DNA of 64,000 bases from Pseudoalteromonas sp. OOF1S-7 (lineage in GTDB: Bacteria > Pseudomonadota > Gammaproteobacteria > Enterobacterales > Alteromonadaceae), in contig NZ_JAKRFZ010000009.1 in the NCBI RefSeq assembly GCF_022347765.1, positions 1 through 64,000 of the forward strand, in the 5' to 3' direction. A program made the translations under genes and the position numbers. The first letter of the stretch is position 1; each line of letters starts with the position of its first letter. The notes below the pieces were generated by a model, which made no database searches, was not told where the DNA came from, and saw only the letters and a program-made list of their open reading frames with translations. Below, piece by piece: positions 17,807 through 26,622 of this stretch.

Positions 17807-18933
17807 AATCGCTTCGCAGCCTCCAGCAAAGTGTTATCTTCTTTGGCAAAACACAAACGGATCACTTTATCTGAGCTACCGTGTGCATAAAACACACTGA
17901 GCGGAATAGCGGCAACGCCGATGGCTTCGACCAGATAATCACAAAAGCCGACATCATCCAGTGACGAAATAGCACTGTAATCCAGCAACAGGAAGTAGCT
18001 GCCCTCGCTGGGCAAAATGGTAAACCGGCTGTCCTGCAGTGCCTCAATCAGCAAATCGCGTTTCTGCTGATAAAACTCAGCCAGCGCATCTACATGCTCC
18101 GGCTCCTCATTAAGCATGTCTGCCAGTGCCAGTTGCGCTGGTGTAAAACATGAGAAGGTCACATACTGGTGGACCTTACGAAACTCCTTGCTCAGTGTCT
18201 GGGGCGCAATGCAATACCCCATCTTCCAGCCAGTACAATGAAAAGTTTTACCGAAGCTGGCTATCACCATTGCCCGTTCTGCCAGTTCAGGGTCAAGTAA
18301 TGCACTCAAATGTGGCTGGGCGTCAAACGTAATATGCTCGTACACTTCGTCACTGATCACGTATAGATCATGATCAATCACCAGCGCTTTTAGTGCCGCT
18401 ATATCCGCTGCTTTCAATGTTTTGGCACTGGGATTATGGGGTGTATTAACAATAATCGCGCGAGTTCTCGGCGTGATCGCCGCCGCAACCCGCTGCCAGT
18501 CAATCAGATAGTCCGGTGCCTGCAATGCGATATGCACACTGGTGCCACCAGCCAGTTCAATGGCGGGATGGTAAGAATCATACGCCGGATCGAACACAAT
18601 CACTTCATCACCCGGGCGTACCAGAGCCTGAATAGCCACAAACAAGGCTTCTGTAGCCCCGGCAGTGACAGTGACCTGGGCATCAGCCTGGATCTGAGCA
18701 CCATACTTTCGCTCTATCAGCGCCGCAATCTGCTGCTGCAAAGCCGGCACCCCAGGCGAAGGCGCATACTGGTTCATACCCGCCTGAACATGCTGTGTCA
18801 GTCTCAACTTAAGGCGTTCCGGCGCATCAAATTCGGGAAAACCCTGAGACAAATTAAGTGCGCCATGCTGATTAGCCAGCGCGGTCATTTTGGTAAAAAT
18901 ACTGGTGCCTACATGAGGTAATTTGCTTTCCAC
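17794..18933 (-). CDS. mtnE: PLP-dependent glutamine/methionine transaminase (YbdL-like)
   Basis: A fold-type I aminotransferase, probably converting 4-methylthio-2-oxobutyrate to methionine with glutamine as donor, the last step of methionine salvage. Visible are NLSQGFPEF near the N-terminus, the NTPHNP motif (163-168), SDEVYEH (195-200) and the PLP lysine K229 in SFGKTFHCTGWK. It resembles E. coli YbdL and kynurenine/glutamine transaminase K. The longest frame reaches 19059, into mtnB, but GTG at 18933 has GAGGA 7 nt upstream and gives 379 residues, close to YbdL. It is divergent from mtnB, with MetJ-like boxes in the 113-bp gap. The gene symbol follows the pathway role and is an inference. 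Confidence 0.82.
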   Translation of the reverse strand: MESKLPHVGTSIFTKMTALANQHGALNLSQGFPEFDAPERLKLRLTQHVQAGMNQYAPSPGVPALQQQIAALIERKYGAQIQADAQVTVTAGATEALFVAIQALVRPGDEVIVFDPAYDSYHPAIELAGGTSVHIALQAPDYLIDWQRVAAAITPRTRAIIVNTPHNPSAKTLKAADIAALKALVIDHDLYVISDEVYEHITFDAQPHLSALLDPELAERAMVIASFGKTFHCTGWKMGYCIAPQTLSKEFRKVHQYVTFSCFTPAQLALADMLNEEPEHVDALAEFYQQKRDLLIEALQDSRFTILPSEGSYFLLLDYSAISSLDDVGFCDYLVEAIGVAAIPLSVFYAHGSSDKVIRLCFAKEDNTLLEAAKRLCQL

Positions 18934-18993
18934 GACCAAGTCCTCGTTTGTATGTGGTGTAACGGCCCAAGCGATGCTATCATTGCTGCAAAT

Positions 18994-19009
18994 AGAAGTA
19001 TAGCCGTCT
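18994..19009. promoter_or_regulatory. Tandem MetJ-like boxes between mtnE and mtnB
   Basis: Two adjacent 8-mers, AGAAGTAT and AGCCGTCT, match the met-box consensus AGACGTCT at 6/8 and 7/8 positions. MetJ binds tandem met boxes as an array of dimers, so this arrangement is what an operator should look like. It lies in the 113-bp divergent intergenic region and could control both mtnE-mtnU and mtnBCD. Confidence 0.6.
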
Positions 19010-19046
19010 AAAATTATCCACGATATTATTCGTGAGAGGTAAGCGT

Positions 19047-19661
19047 ATGCAATTAGCACAAGCGAAACATGCCCTGATAGACGCCGGACGTTGGCTCAGC
19101 GCACAAGGCTGGGTACCGGCCACCGGAGGCAATTTTTCCATTAAAACAGAGCTGGGCTTTGTTGTCACGGCCAGTGGTCACGACAAAGGTGCGTTGCAGC
19201 CTGAGCACTTTCTGGAATTTGATGTCCAGGGCACACACATTGCCGGAACTGGTAAGCCCTCAGCTGAGACCGATCTGCACCTGGCCCTGTACGCACTCAG
19301 TGCTCGCACACACTGCATCTTGCATACTCATTCTGTAGCCGCAACCGTGTTGTCACGTTTGACGGAACAACCCCAGCTCGAGATCACCGGCTATGAAATG
19401 CAAAAGGCCCTGTATGGCTTCACCAGTCACCTGGAAACACTGGCAATCCCGGTTTTCGATAACGATCAGGATATACCCGCTCTGGCGCGCCGGGTGGCTG
19501 ATTATCATGCCCACACACCGCTCCAAAACGGGGTGCTGATCCGAGGTCACGGGCTCTACGCCATGGGGGCAGACATCAGCGAAACTCGCCGCCATATCGA
19601 GGCACTGGAGTTTTTGTTCAACTGCGAACTGACGCGCCGACAACTGGAAAAAAACGGATGA
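19047..19661 (+). CDS. mtnB: Methylthioribulose-1-phosphate dehydratase
   Basis: Dehydrates 5-methylthioribulose-1-phosphate to the 2,3-diketo-5-methylthiopentyl phosphate, in the cytoplasm. A class II aldolase fold protein of 204 residues with the zinc ligands H93-T-H95 (ILHTHS) and a third histidine in RGHGLYAMG; ATGGNFS and GKPSAETDLHL are typical, with E74 a candidate catalytic acid. I chose ATG 19047, which has GAGAGG 7 nt upstream, over a GTG at 19032. Its stop overlaps the mtnC start as ATGA, so mtnBCD are translationally coupled. Confidence 0.94.
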   Translation: MQLAQAKHALIDAGRWLSAQGWVPATGGNFSIKTELGFVVTASGHDKGALQPEHFLEFDVQGTHIAGTGKPSAETDLHLALYALSARTHCILHTHSVAATVLSRLTEQPQLEITGYEMQKALYGFTSHLETLAIPVFDNDQDIPALARRVADYHAHTPLQNGVLIRGHGLYAMGADISETRRHIEALEFLFNCELTRRQLEKNG

Positions 19662-20344
19662 TCAAAGCAATTCTGACCGACATAGAAGGCACCATAACGC
19701 GCATTTCTTTCGTCAAAGAGATCCTGTTCCCGTATGCTGCGGACAAACTACCCGACTTCGTGATCCAGCACGCTCGCACCCCAGAGGTCAGTGCACAACT
19801 GGATGCCGTGCGCGCTGAACTGGGTGAGCCGCAGGCCACGCTGGAACGCGTGATAGGATCACTGCTCAACTGGATAGCCGAAGATAAGAAAATCACCCCG
19901 CTTAAGCAATTGCAAGGCATGATATGGCAATATGGCTATCAGAACGGTGATTTTACAGGCCATATTTATCCAGATGCCCACCAGTTTTTATGTACCGAGC
20001 ATGCTGCGGGCAAAGCACTCTATGTCTATTCTTCCGGCTCAGTACAGGCTCAGCAATTGCTGTTTGCTCATTCAGATTATGGTGATATCAGGCCCATGTT
20101 CAGCGGTTATTTCGATACCCGGGTGGGTGCTAAGCAGCAACCCGAAGCCTATCAGACTATTCTCAGTCAGATATCCTTCGCACCACACGAAGTCCTCTTT
20201 CTGAGCGATGTGGTAGCCGAACTGGATGCAGCTCAAGCCGCAGGCATGCAGACCCTGCAATTGTGGCGTGACGGACAGACGCGCGCGCAGGCACATCCCT
20301 TTATTGAAAACTTTAGCCAATACAAAGCAAAGGAATCACAATGA
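19658..20344 (+). CDS. mtnC: Enolase-phosphatase E1
   Basis: A bifunctional HAD-family enzyme that enolises the diketo phosphate and then removes the phosphate to give acireductone. The 228-residue protein shows the HAD nucleophile motif D8-I-E-G-T (LTDIEGTIT), YVYSSGSVQAQ in the second motif and FLSDVVAELDAA carrying the metal-binding acid. The length is normal. It overlaps mtnB by 4 nt and mtnD by 4 nt, a tight operon. Confidence 0.95.
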   Translation: MIKAILTDIEGTITRISFVKEILFPYAADKLPDFVIQHARTPEVSAQLDAVRAELGEPQATLERVIGSLLNWIAEDKKITPLKQLQGMIWQYGYQNGDFTGHIYPDAHQFLCTEHAAGKALYVYSSGSVQAQQLLFAHSDYGDIRPMFSGYFDTRVGAKQQPEAYQTILSQISFAPHEVLFLSDVVAELDAAQAAGMQTLQLWRDGQTRAQAHPFIENFSQYKAKESQ

Positions 20345-20883
20345 GCCAGTTGACCATTTTTCATGATAAGCACCCGGATAGCATAGAGTTCCAGAGTACA
20401 GTACATAACCAGATAGCCTCTCAGCTTGCGCAAGTGGGCGTTCGCTTTGAGCAATGGGAGGCCGCTTTTGCGATTACCAAAACCACCTCTCATGAAGACA
20501 TTCTTGATGCCTATCAGCGGGATATTACTCGCCTGAAAGCACAGGGAGGGTACCTGACCGTGGATGTGATCTCATTATCAAAAGGGCACCCGGACGCAGC
20601 ATCAATGCGCCAGAAGTTTCTCTTTGAGCATACCCACAGTGAAGATGAGGTGCGTTTCTTTGTTGAGGGTCAGGGACTGTTTTGCCTGCACATCGGCGAG
20701 CAGGTTTATCAGGTCCTGTGTCAGCAGGGCGATCTAATCTCCGTGCCCGCCATGACACCGCACTGGTTTGATATGGGCAGCGACCCCCAGTTTACCGCGA
20801 TCCGCCTGTTCAACAATGCGCAGGGTTGGGTGGCACAAAGTACCGACAATCCAATCGCCGAGCGTTTCCCGTTATTGGGTTAA
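20341..20883 (+). CDS. mtnD: Acireductone dioxygenase (cupin)
   Basis: Oxidises acireductone with O2. With Fe2+ it yields formate and the methionine keto-acid precursor; with Ni2+ it gives an off-pathway product. In this 180-residue cupin the four metal ligands are H97, H99 and E103 (EHTHSEDEV) and H141 (TPHWFD). It is the last gene of mtnBCD. mtnA, read in the opposite direction, ends only 8 bp away, and no separate terminator is visible between them. Confidence 0.95.
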   Translation: MSQLTIFHDKHPDSIEFQSTVHNQIASQLAQVGVRFEQWEAAFAITKTTSHEDILDAYQRDITRLKAQGGYLTVDVISLSKGHPDAASMRQKFLFEHTHSEDEVRFFVEGQGLFCLHIGEQVYQVLCQQGDLISVPAMTPHWFDMGSDPQFTAIRLFNNAQGWVAQSTDNPIAERFPLLG

Positions 20884-20891
20884 AGCATCGC

Positions 20892-21914
20892 TCATACCGT
20901 GCCTAACTCCCCTGCCGCAACCTCCTGCGGATAATAGATGCCCGTGTCCAGCACCCAGGCCGTGATCAGTGCAGCCGGTGTGACATCAAAAGCCGGGTTG
21001 TACACCTTAGCCCCCTGCGGTGCCCACTGGCAGCTGCCGAAGCTGCCACTCACCCCGGTTACCTCGTCCTCTGCGCGTTGCTCAATCGGAATCTCTGCGC
21101 CAGAGGCACAGCTCATATCCAGGGTCGTGACCGGCGCAACCACATAGAAAGGAATTTTGTGATGGTGCGCCAGCACAGCCAGATTATAAGTACCAACCTT
21201 ATTAGCAAAGTCGCCGTTTGCCGCAATGCGATCAGCCCCCACGAAAACCTTATCCACCTGGCCCGCCGCCATCAGGCTGGCCGCCATGTTGTCGCAGATC
21301 AGTGTATAGGGGATCTGCCACTGTGCCAGCTCATACGCCGTCAAGCGACCGCCCTGCAACAACGGGCGGGTCTCGTCCACCCAGATATGAATATCAGCAT
21401 GCTGTCTGGCAGCATGGTGGATCACACCCAGCGCAGTACCCACCCCGGCGGTTGCCAAAGAACCGGTATTGCAGTGAGTCAGGATATTATCTTCAGGCGC
21501 AACCAATTTGGCACCGAATGTAGCCATCCGGTCACATAACACGCAATCTTCCTCGAACAAACGCTCAGCTTCGGCAACCACCGCATGAACATACTCGTGT
21601 TGCTGCAACGCCTTGCGCAGTCTGGTCATACAGTGCATCAGATTCACCGCCGTTGGACGAGTGGCTTGCAGCTCATCAATCGCCTCACTTAACTGCGCTT
21701 TGTTGCTACCCTGCTCCGCCAGATAAGCAACCAGCAGGCTGGCAGCCAACCCAATCAAAGGTGCCCCACGTACTTTCAATGTCAGGATCAGCAACTTCAT
21801 CTGTGCGACGCTCTCACAATGATGCCATATCTCTTCATGTGGCAGTAAATACTGGTCCAATACCTGAACCCTGCCCGCTTGATACTTCAGACTTCGTGCG
21901 ACTAATTCTTTCAA
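20892..21914 (-). CDS. mtnA: Methylthioribose-1-phosphate isomerase
   Basis: Converts 5-methylthioribose-1-phosphate to the ribulose form, the step after MtnK. The 340-residue protein is of the eIF2B-alpha-like family, with the N-terminal [43 protein letters not shown] and [18 protein letters not shown], the last holding the catalytic aspartate. Its length is usual. It is divergent from mtnK across about 230 bp that carry MetJ-like boxes, and convergent with mtnD. Confidence 0.95.
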   Translation of the reverse strand: MKELVARSLKYQAGRVQVLDQYLLPHEEIWHHCESVAQMKLLILTLKVRGAPLIGLAASLLVAYLAEQGSNKAQLSEAIDELQATRPTAVNLMHCMTRLRKALQQHEYVHAVVAEAERLFEEDCVLCDRMATFGAKLVAPEDNILTHCNTGSLATAGVGTALGVIHHAARQHADIHIWVDETRPLLQGGRLTAYELAQWQIPYTLICDNMAASLMAAGQVDKVFVGADRIAANGDFANKVGTYNLAVLAHHHKIPFYVVAPVTTLDMSCASGAEIPIEQRAEDEVTGVSGSFGSCQWAPQGAKVYNPAFDVTPAALITAWVLDTGIYYPQEVAAGELGTV

Positions 21915-22073
21915 TGTTGCTTACTCCGCTTTGATCCTGGCTGTTGCCCATTCGCATCCATAATCATGCCTGGCACACACAACCCCTTGTGCCGCACGCT
22001 ACCGACCAGCGTACTTAGTTTGTGCTTTGCCCGGTTAACTGATCAGACTCGGCCATTCTACATCAAGATCTAA

Positions 22074-22097
22074 AGATGTATAGACTTCTAAACGTTT
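22074..22097. promoter_or_regulatory. Triple MetJ-like boxes between mtnA and mtnK
   Basis: Three contiguous 8-mers, AGATGTAT, AGACTTCT and AAACGTTT, match the met box AGACGTCT at 6/8, 7/8 and 6/8 positions. They lie 47 bp before the mtnK start in the divergent mtnA-mtnK region. The same type of array occurs at the other mtn promoter, which strengthens both calls. Confidence 0.6.
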
Positions 22098-22143
22098 GCA
22101 GGTATAGAATGCTGATCTATTTTGTTCTAAGTGGATGATCCGG

Positions 22144-23346
22144 ATGAGTGCTTATCAGGCGTTTGACAATCAAAAAGCCATTGAATACATCAATAATCTG
22201 AGGGGTATGTTCCCACCGGATGCAAAACTAAGCTGCTATGAATTTGGCGATGGCAACCTGAACCTCGTTTTTCGGATCATCGATCAACATCATCATAGTG
22301 TGATCCTCAAGCAGGCCCTGCCATACGCCCGCTGCGTAGGAGAAAGCTGGCCACTGACGCTGGACCGGGCACGTATTGAAGCCAGTGCCTTACGTCGCCA
22401 TGGCGAGGTGTGTCCGGACCATACCGTTAAGGTGCTGCACCATGACAGTGAACAGGCAGTTACCATACTCGAAGACCTCGGTCACCTGAACATCTTGCGC
22501 GCAGAGCTTAACGCAGGGCGTACTTTTGCCAATCTGGGCCGGGATGTAGCCCACTACCTGGCGATTAGCAGTTTTTATCACAGCGATTTTTACCTCACCC
22601 CGGGGGACAAAAAAGCACTGGTCCAGTGTTTTACCAATCCACAGTTGTGCGCCATCACCGAAGCGCTGTTTTTTGATGACCCGTATCAGGGCTCAACGCG
22701 TAACCAATATCCCGACGCACTGCACAATGAGGTCAGTAAACTGCGCCAGAATGCTGCGCTAAAGCTGGCCGTTGCCCGGCTCAAGCAAGGTTTTCTGTCG
22801 TCACCACAGACGCTGTTACATGGCGATGCACACAGTGGCAGCCTGTTTGTTGATGACACAACCACTAAGTTCATCGACCCGGAGTTTGCCTTTTTCGGGC
22901 CCATCGGCTTCGATTTAGGATCTTTCATTGGTAATTTGTTGCTCAACTTCTGTGCCCAACACGGCCGCATCAGTGAAGCGTCAAAACGTCGTGATATGCA
23001 TACCTATCTGCTGCGTACGATAGATATCTGTTTGAGTGAATTTGAGCATCAATGGCTCACTTTGTGTGCACAACATGGCACAGACAGCACACTGCAGGTC
23101 GCAGGCTATGCAGAACACTTTCTGCGTGCAGTCTTGCAGGATGCCGTTGGCTACGGTGGCAGCGAAATGATCCGCCGTACCATAGGACTGGCCCATGTCA
23201 GTGATCTGGATGAGATTGAAGATGACCAGGCACGTTTGCGCGCTCAGCGGCTGGCGCTAGAAGTCGGGCAGCAACTGATCCTGCACGCCCGCAGCTGTCA
23301 AAGCAAAAACGCCTGCTATCAGCTGATCATTAGCGTACTGCAATAA
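22144..23346 (+). CDS. mtnK: Methylthioribose kinase
   Basis: Phosphorylates 5-methylthioribose (made from methylthioadenosine by a nucleosidase not in this window) to start the salvage pathway. The 400-residue protein has a choline-kinase-like fold: FGDGNLNLVFRI at the nucleotide loop, the VILKQALPYAR lysine, VGESWPLTLDRARIE, the catalytic loop LLHGDAHSGSLF, the metal-binding FIDPEFAFFGPIGFDLG and RRTIGLAHVSDL. It resembles Bacillus MtnK throughout. I prefer ATG 22144 (AGTGGA 8 nt upstream) to the ATG at 22135. Confidence 0.95.
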   Translation: MSAYQAFDNQKAIEYINNLRGMFPPDAKLSCYEFGDGNLNLVFRIIDQHHHSVILKQALPYARCVGESWPLTLDRARIEASALRRHGEVCPDHTVKVLHHDSEQAVTILEDLGHLNILRAELNAGRTFANLGRDVAHYLAISSFYHSDFYLTPGDKKALVQCFTNPQLCAITEALFFDDPYQGSTRNQYPDALHNEVSKLRQNAALKLAVARLKQGFLSSPQTLLHGDAHSGSLFVDDTTTKFIDPEFAFFGPIGFDLGSFIGNLLLNFCAQHGRISEASKRRDMHTYLLRTIDICLSEFEHQWLTLCAQHGTDSTLQVAGYAEHFLRAVLQDAVGYGGSEMIRRTIGLAHVSDLDEIEDDQARLRAQRLALEVGQQLILHARSCQSKNACYQLIISVLQ

Positions 23347-23380
23347 GATCCAACCCAGATCTGCTGCTCAGGGTTGGATC
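23347..23380. terminator. Hairpin between convergent mtnK and DUF885 genes
   Basis: A 10-bp perfect stem GATCCAACCC / GGGTTGGATC with a 14-nt loop, in the 42-bp gap between two convergent genes. It probably acts on both transcripts, though T runs are short. Confidence 0.55.
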
Positions 23381-23388
23381 CACCGCTT

Positions 23389-25152
23389 TTAATGCGTCTG
23401 ACTGGCGCGTTGCACCGACTCAATATACTTATCGATCTGTGTTTCCAGTACACTCAAAGGCACCGAGCCGTGGCGCAGGATCTGGTGATGGAACTCACGA
23501 ATATCAAAATCAGACCCTAATGCAGCTTCGGCTTTTGCACGCAAGCGTTTGATGGTCAGTTCACCCACTTTATAAGACAACGCCTGACCAGGCCAGGAGA
23601 TATAACGGTCCGTTTCTGTCTTCACATTGTGTAGTGACAAGGCCGTGTTGTCGCGCATAAAGTTCATCGCCCGCTCACGGCTCCAGCCAAACATGTGCAT
23701 ACCGGTATCTACAACCAAACGGGCCGCCCGCCACATTTCATAGGTCAGACGGCCAAAATTGCTGTACGGATCCTGATAAAACCCGGCTTCCAGACCCAGA
23801 TATTCAGCGTACAGTCCCCAGCCCTCACCAAATGCCGAAATATAAGAGTCACGGCGATAATCTGGCAGATAGTCTAATTCCTGGTTCAGTGAAATTTGCA
23901 GATGGTGACCCGGCACCGCTTCGTGCAGTGTCAACGCTTCAAGTACATACAGAGGACGCTTATCCAGAGCATAGGTATTGACCCAGTAGAAGCCTGCATC
24001 GGTGTCCTTGTCTGCACCCAGATATCGGCCTGTGGTGTATTTAGGTGCAATCGCATCTGGCACCGGCGCAACGCCATAAGGGCGACGAGGCAAAGTGTGA
24101 AACAGCTTAGGCAACTGTGCATCCATTTTTTTCGCGATATAAGCGGCTTCTTTCAGCAATTCTTCTGCGCTGTTGGCATAAAATTGTGGATCAGTTCTCA
24201 AAAATTGTACAAACTCAGCAAAACTACCGTCAAATTCGGTTTGCTCGATGATCTCCATCATCTCGCTCTTGATCCTGGCAACCTCTTTCAGCCCCAGCTC
24301 ATGGATCTCTTTCGGGGTCATCTGAGTCGTGGTGAAATGCGCCGTGCGGTTGCGGTAAAACTCAACCCCATCCGGCGTGCTGGAAATACCAATGTCATCA
24401 CGGGCACCGGGGCGATACTGCTCGACGAAAAACGTCAGGTAGTCGCGATATGCCGGGATCACCTGATTTGCCAGTACAGCTTTAGCCTCAGCCTGAATAG
24501 CCTTGAACTCTGACTCGGGCAGCTTGTGCCGATTCACCGCAAAAGGTTGGAAAAACTGCGATTGCGTCACATCATCAACAATAAATGCCTTGATCGACTC
24601 TTCGTATCCCGCCAGTACGGCTTTTGGCTGAGTTAGCCCAATGGCCAACCCTTCACGCATCCAGGCAATATTTTGCGCAAAATATCGCGGCACCTGAGCA
24701 AGTTTTTTCAGATATACGGTATAACCTGCAGGGGTGCTCAGGTCCACATCGTTGAATAACCAGGGCAGGCTACTGTGAAAGCCGCTTTCAGACTTGAGTG
24801 GCATATAATGGGCTTTGAAGCGGTAGCGATCGATCTGATCCTGCACCTGAGCACGAAGGATCGTCAGGTTAATACGATTTTCTTCACTCAATTTTGCCCC
24901 ATCCAGCGCGTCTAAGCGGTGTATTAATGCAACGCGCTCTGCGTTTTTCGCAGCCAGGTGAGTCGCGCTCAGATCCGGCAACTGGGCCAGTCTGCGCGCT
25001 TCATTATCGCCGCGAAAGGCCATCACTTGCTGGGCCACAGCAGTGAATTGCTGGTCGGCACTGACTTGGGTCAGTTCACATCCTGCCAGACCCAGTGCCA
25101 GTGTCACTGCGCACAGAGAGCGGGATAAAGTCGTTTTCAGTGAGGTGCTCAC
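23389..25152 (-). CDS. DUF885-family lipoprotein, probable zinc metallopeptidase
   Basis: A 587-residue protein with a lipoprotein signal peptide: lipobox LAGC at residues 22-25, so it is likely membrane-anchored on the periplasmic face or in the outer membrane. The DUF885 core shows H410-E411 and H416 in LHEAVPGHHLQI, an HExxxxH-like zinc site, then AFGEGWGLYAEYLGLEAG further on and HNVKTETDRYISWPGQA near the end. Members are thought to be carboxypeptidase-like, but few have been tested. It is transcribed alone, convergent with mtnK. The ATG lies 9 nt after AAAGGA. Confidence 0.85.
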   Translation of the reverse strand: MSTSLKTTLSRSLCAVTLALGLAGCELTQVSADQQFTAVAQQVMAFRGDNEARRLAQLPDLSATHLAAKNAERVALIHRLDALDGAKLSEENRINLTILRAQVQDQIDRYRFKAHYMPLKSESGFHSSLPWLFNDVDLSTPAGYTVYLKKLAQVPRYFAQNIAWMREGLAIGLTQPKAVLAGYEESIKAFIVDDVTQSQFFQPFAVNRHKLPESEFKAIQAEAKAVLANQVIPAYRDYLTFFVEQYRPGARDDIGISSTPDGVEFYRNRTAHFTTTQMTPKEIHELGLKEVARIKSEMMEIIEQTEFDGSFAEFVQFLRTDPQFYANSAEELLKEAAYIAKKMDAQLPKLFHTLPRRPYGVAPVPDAIAPKYTTGRYLGADKDTDAGFYWVNTYALDKRPLYVLEALTLHEAVPGHHLQISLNQELDYLPDYRRDSYISAFGEGWGLYAEYLGLEAGFYQDPYSNFGRLTYEMWRAARLVVDTGMHMFGWSRERAMNFMRDNTALSLHNVKTETDRYISWPGQALSYKVGELTIKRLRAKAEAALGSDFDIREFHHQILRHGSVPLSVLETQIDKYIESVQRASQTH

Positions 25153-25474
25153 GAGGGTGTTCCTTTAACAATCTTGTGAAATTTACGCAACACCTAATCA
25201 TGCTCCTCAAGGGCTTGCAACTTAATACGACCAGTGGTTGATCAGCGCCCGAAGTGTGGGCACACTGCACTAGCCGGGAGATGGCGAAAAAAGTGATTAC
25301 TAATTCAGCAGCACCGTAAAAAAAGCGATAAATTTGACTCATTGCGCTGAATTTTACTTTGCAAAACTCAGGAGAGCGATTAATGTAACCGCAGCGAAGC
25401 TGACAGCTCATTGAGTGTCATTTTGAACGCTTCGGCTAGATGTACAACAGCAACTGATTATTGTGGTAAATAGA
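25153..25474. other. Intergenic region between DUF885 and the degenerate GGDEF gene
   Basis: A divergent intergenic stretch of about 320 bp that must hold the two promoters. A TTGACT (near 25336) is a possible -35 for the rightward gene but no convincing -10 follows at the right distance. I see no repeat, RNA gene or plausible short coding frame in it. Confidence 0.5.
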
Positions 25475-26482
25475 ATGATGTTCCATGATCCCATGGCAAT
25501 AGCACAAGAAAAAATGACTAAAGTTTGTCAGTTTCTGGAACAGAATAAGCTGCCCCCTACGCCCCTGAACTATCATATCGGTTACGTCTATATCAGCCAG
25601 ACCCACCGTGATCTGAATGAACGCCTGGAGCGTGATATCCGTAATCGCACCAGTATCGACAGTATTTATATCGAGCAGCTCTACTACGAGTATTTGCAAA
25701 AAGAACACCAAACAGAAGCAGCCCTTATCCAGCAAGTGGGCGGCATGATAGATCACCTCAACGACTCCGCACAGCAATCCCAGCAACACCTGGTCGGCTT
25801 TGCCAAGCAGATCAGCCACTGTATTCATAATCTGGATGAACATAATGTGGTCAAAACCCGGGCTGCTCTGAGCGATTTTAGTGCACACACGGAACAGCTG
25901 CTTAAACAGCATCAACAATTTAAAAATGCTCTGCGTAAGGCCCGTGAGCTCCACGAAAAACAACAGCAACAATTACTGAAACTACGCAAGCAACGTATTT
26001 TAGACCCGCAAACCGGCCTCTATAAACGTCATTATCTGGGTCACAAAACCCAGCTGTGGCTGACTCAGGATAAATCCATCTGCGCCATTTCCGTATTGGT
26101 TGAAAACCTTGATGCCTTTAGCCAGGACTTTGGCGAGCTGGTCGGTGAAACCGTATTGCAACGGGTAGCAAAGAGAATAAAGAAATATGTGCTGCACAGT
26201 GGGCTGCCGGGACGAACGGGCAGACAAGAATTTACGATTGTGCTGGCTGATTGTGAGGCCGACACGGCCCAGGTCGTTGCTGAGAAAATCCGTCGTGGTG
26301 TTAGCCGCCTGAAGTTTGTCAGCGCCAAAGGCGATATATCCTTTCCAGATATCGACCTGGCCATTGGCATTGCCCAGCATCAACCAGAGCACGACTTCAA
26401 TACTCTGGCACAGCGCGCCGCTTTTGCAGCCAAAAAAGCCCAGTCGCTGGGTCAGAACTATTATATTTCTGCCCCCAATTAA
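25475..26482 (+). CDS. Degenerate GGDEF-domain protein
   Basis: A soluble protein of 335 residues. Residues 1-150 are helical with Gln-rich coiled coil (EKQQQQLLKLRKQ). The C-terminal part follows the GGDEF fold (LDPQTGLYKRHYL, VENLDAFSQDFGELVGETVLQRVAKRI), but the active-site motif is G249-R250-Q251-E252-F253 instead of GG(D/E)EF, so it should not make cyclic di-GMP. It may bind nucleotide or act through protein contacts. The start is uncertain: GTG 25463, ATG 25475 and ATG 25478 are all possible and no strong ribosome-binding site decides. It is upstream of and parallel to ubiE but separated by 140 bp. Confidence 0.75.
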   Translation: MMFHDPMAIAQEKMTKVCQFLEQNKLPPTPLNYHIGYVYISQTHRDLNERLERDIRNRTSIDSIYIEQLYYEYLQKEHQTEAALIQQVGGMIDHLNDSAQQSQQHLVGFAKQISHCIHNLDEHNVVKTRAALSDFSAHTEQLLKQHQQFKNALRKARELHEKQQQQLLKLRKQRILDPQTGLYKRHYLGHKTQLWLTQDKSICAISVLVENLDAFSQDFGELVGETVLQRVAKRIKKYVLHSGLPGRTGRQEFTIVLADCEADTAQVVAEKIRRGVSRLKFVSAKGDISFPDIDLAIGIAQHQPEHDFNTLAQRAAFAAKKAQSLGQNYYISAPN

Positions 26483-26622
26483 GATCCCGCTTCAGCGCCC
26501 CTGACGTCTGCTTTGCATTCAGCGCCATGTTGATTAATCAGCTTAAATTGCCGACACCGATTGCGCTCACTCAGTGCTATCAAGTACACTATTGACACCC
26601 AGATCCGGCACAAACAACACAC

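Noticed and set aside
18934..22143. A SAM riboswitch upstream of the methionine-salvage genes
   Set aside because: The leaders are short and show no riboswitch-like fold; MetJ-like boxes explain the expected control better.
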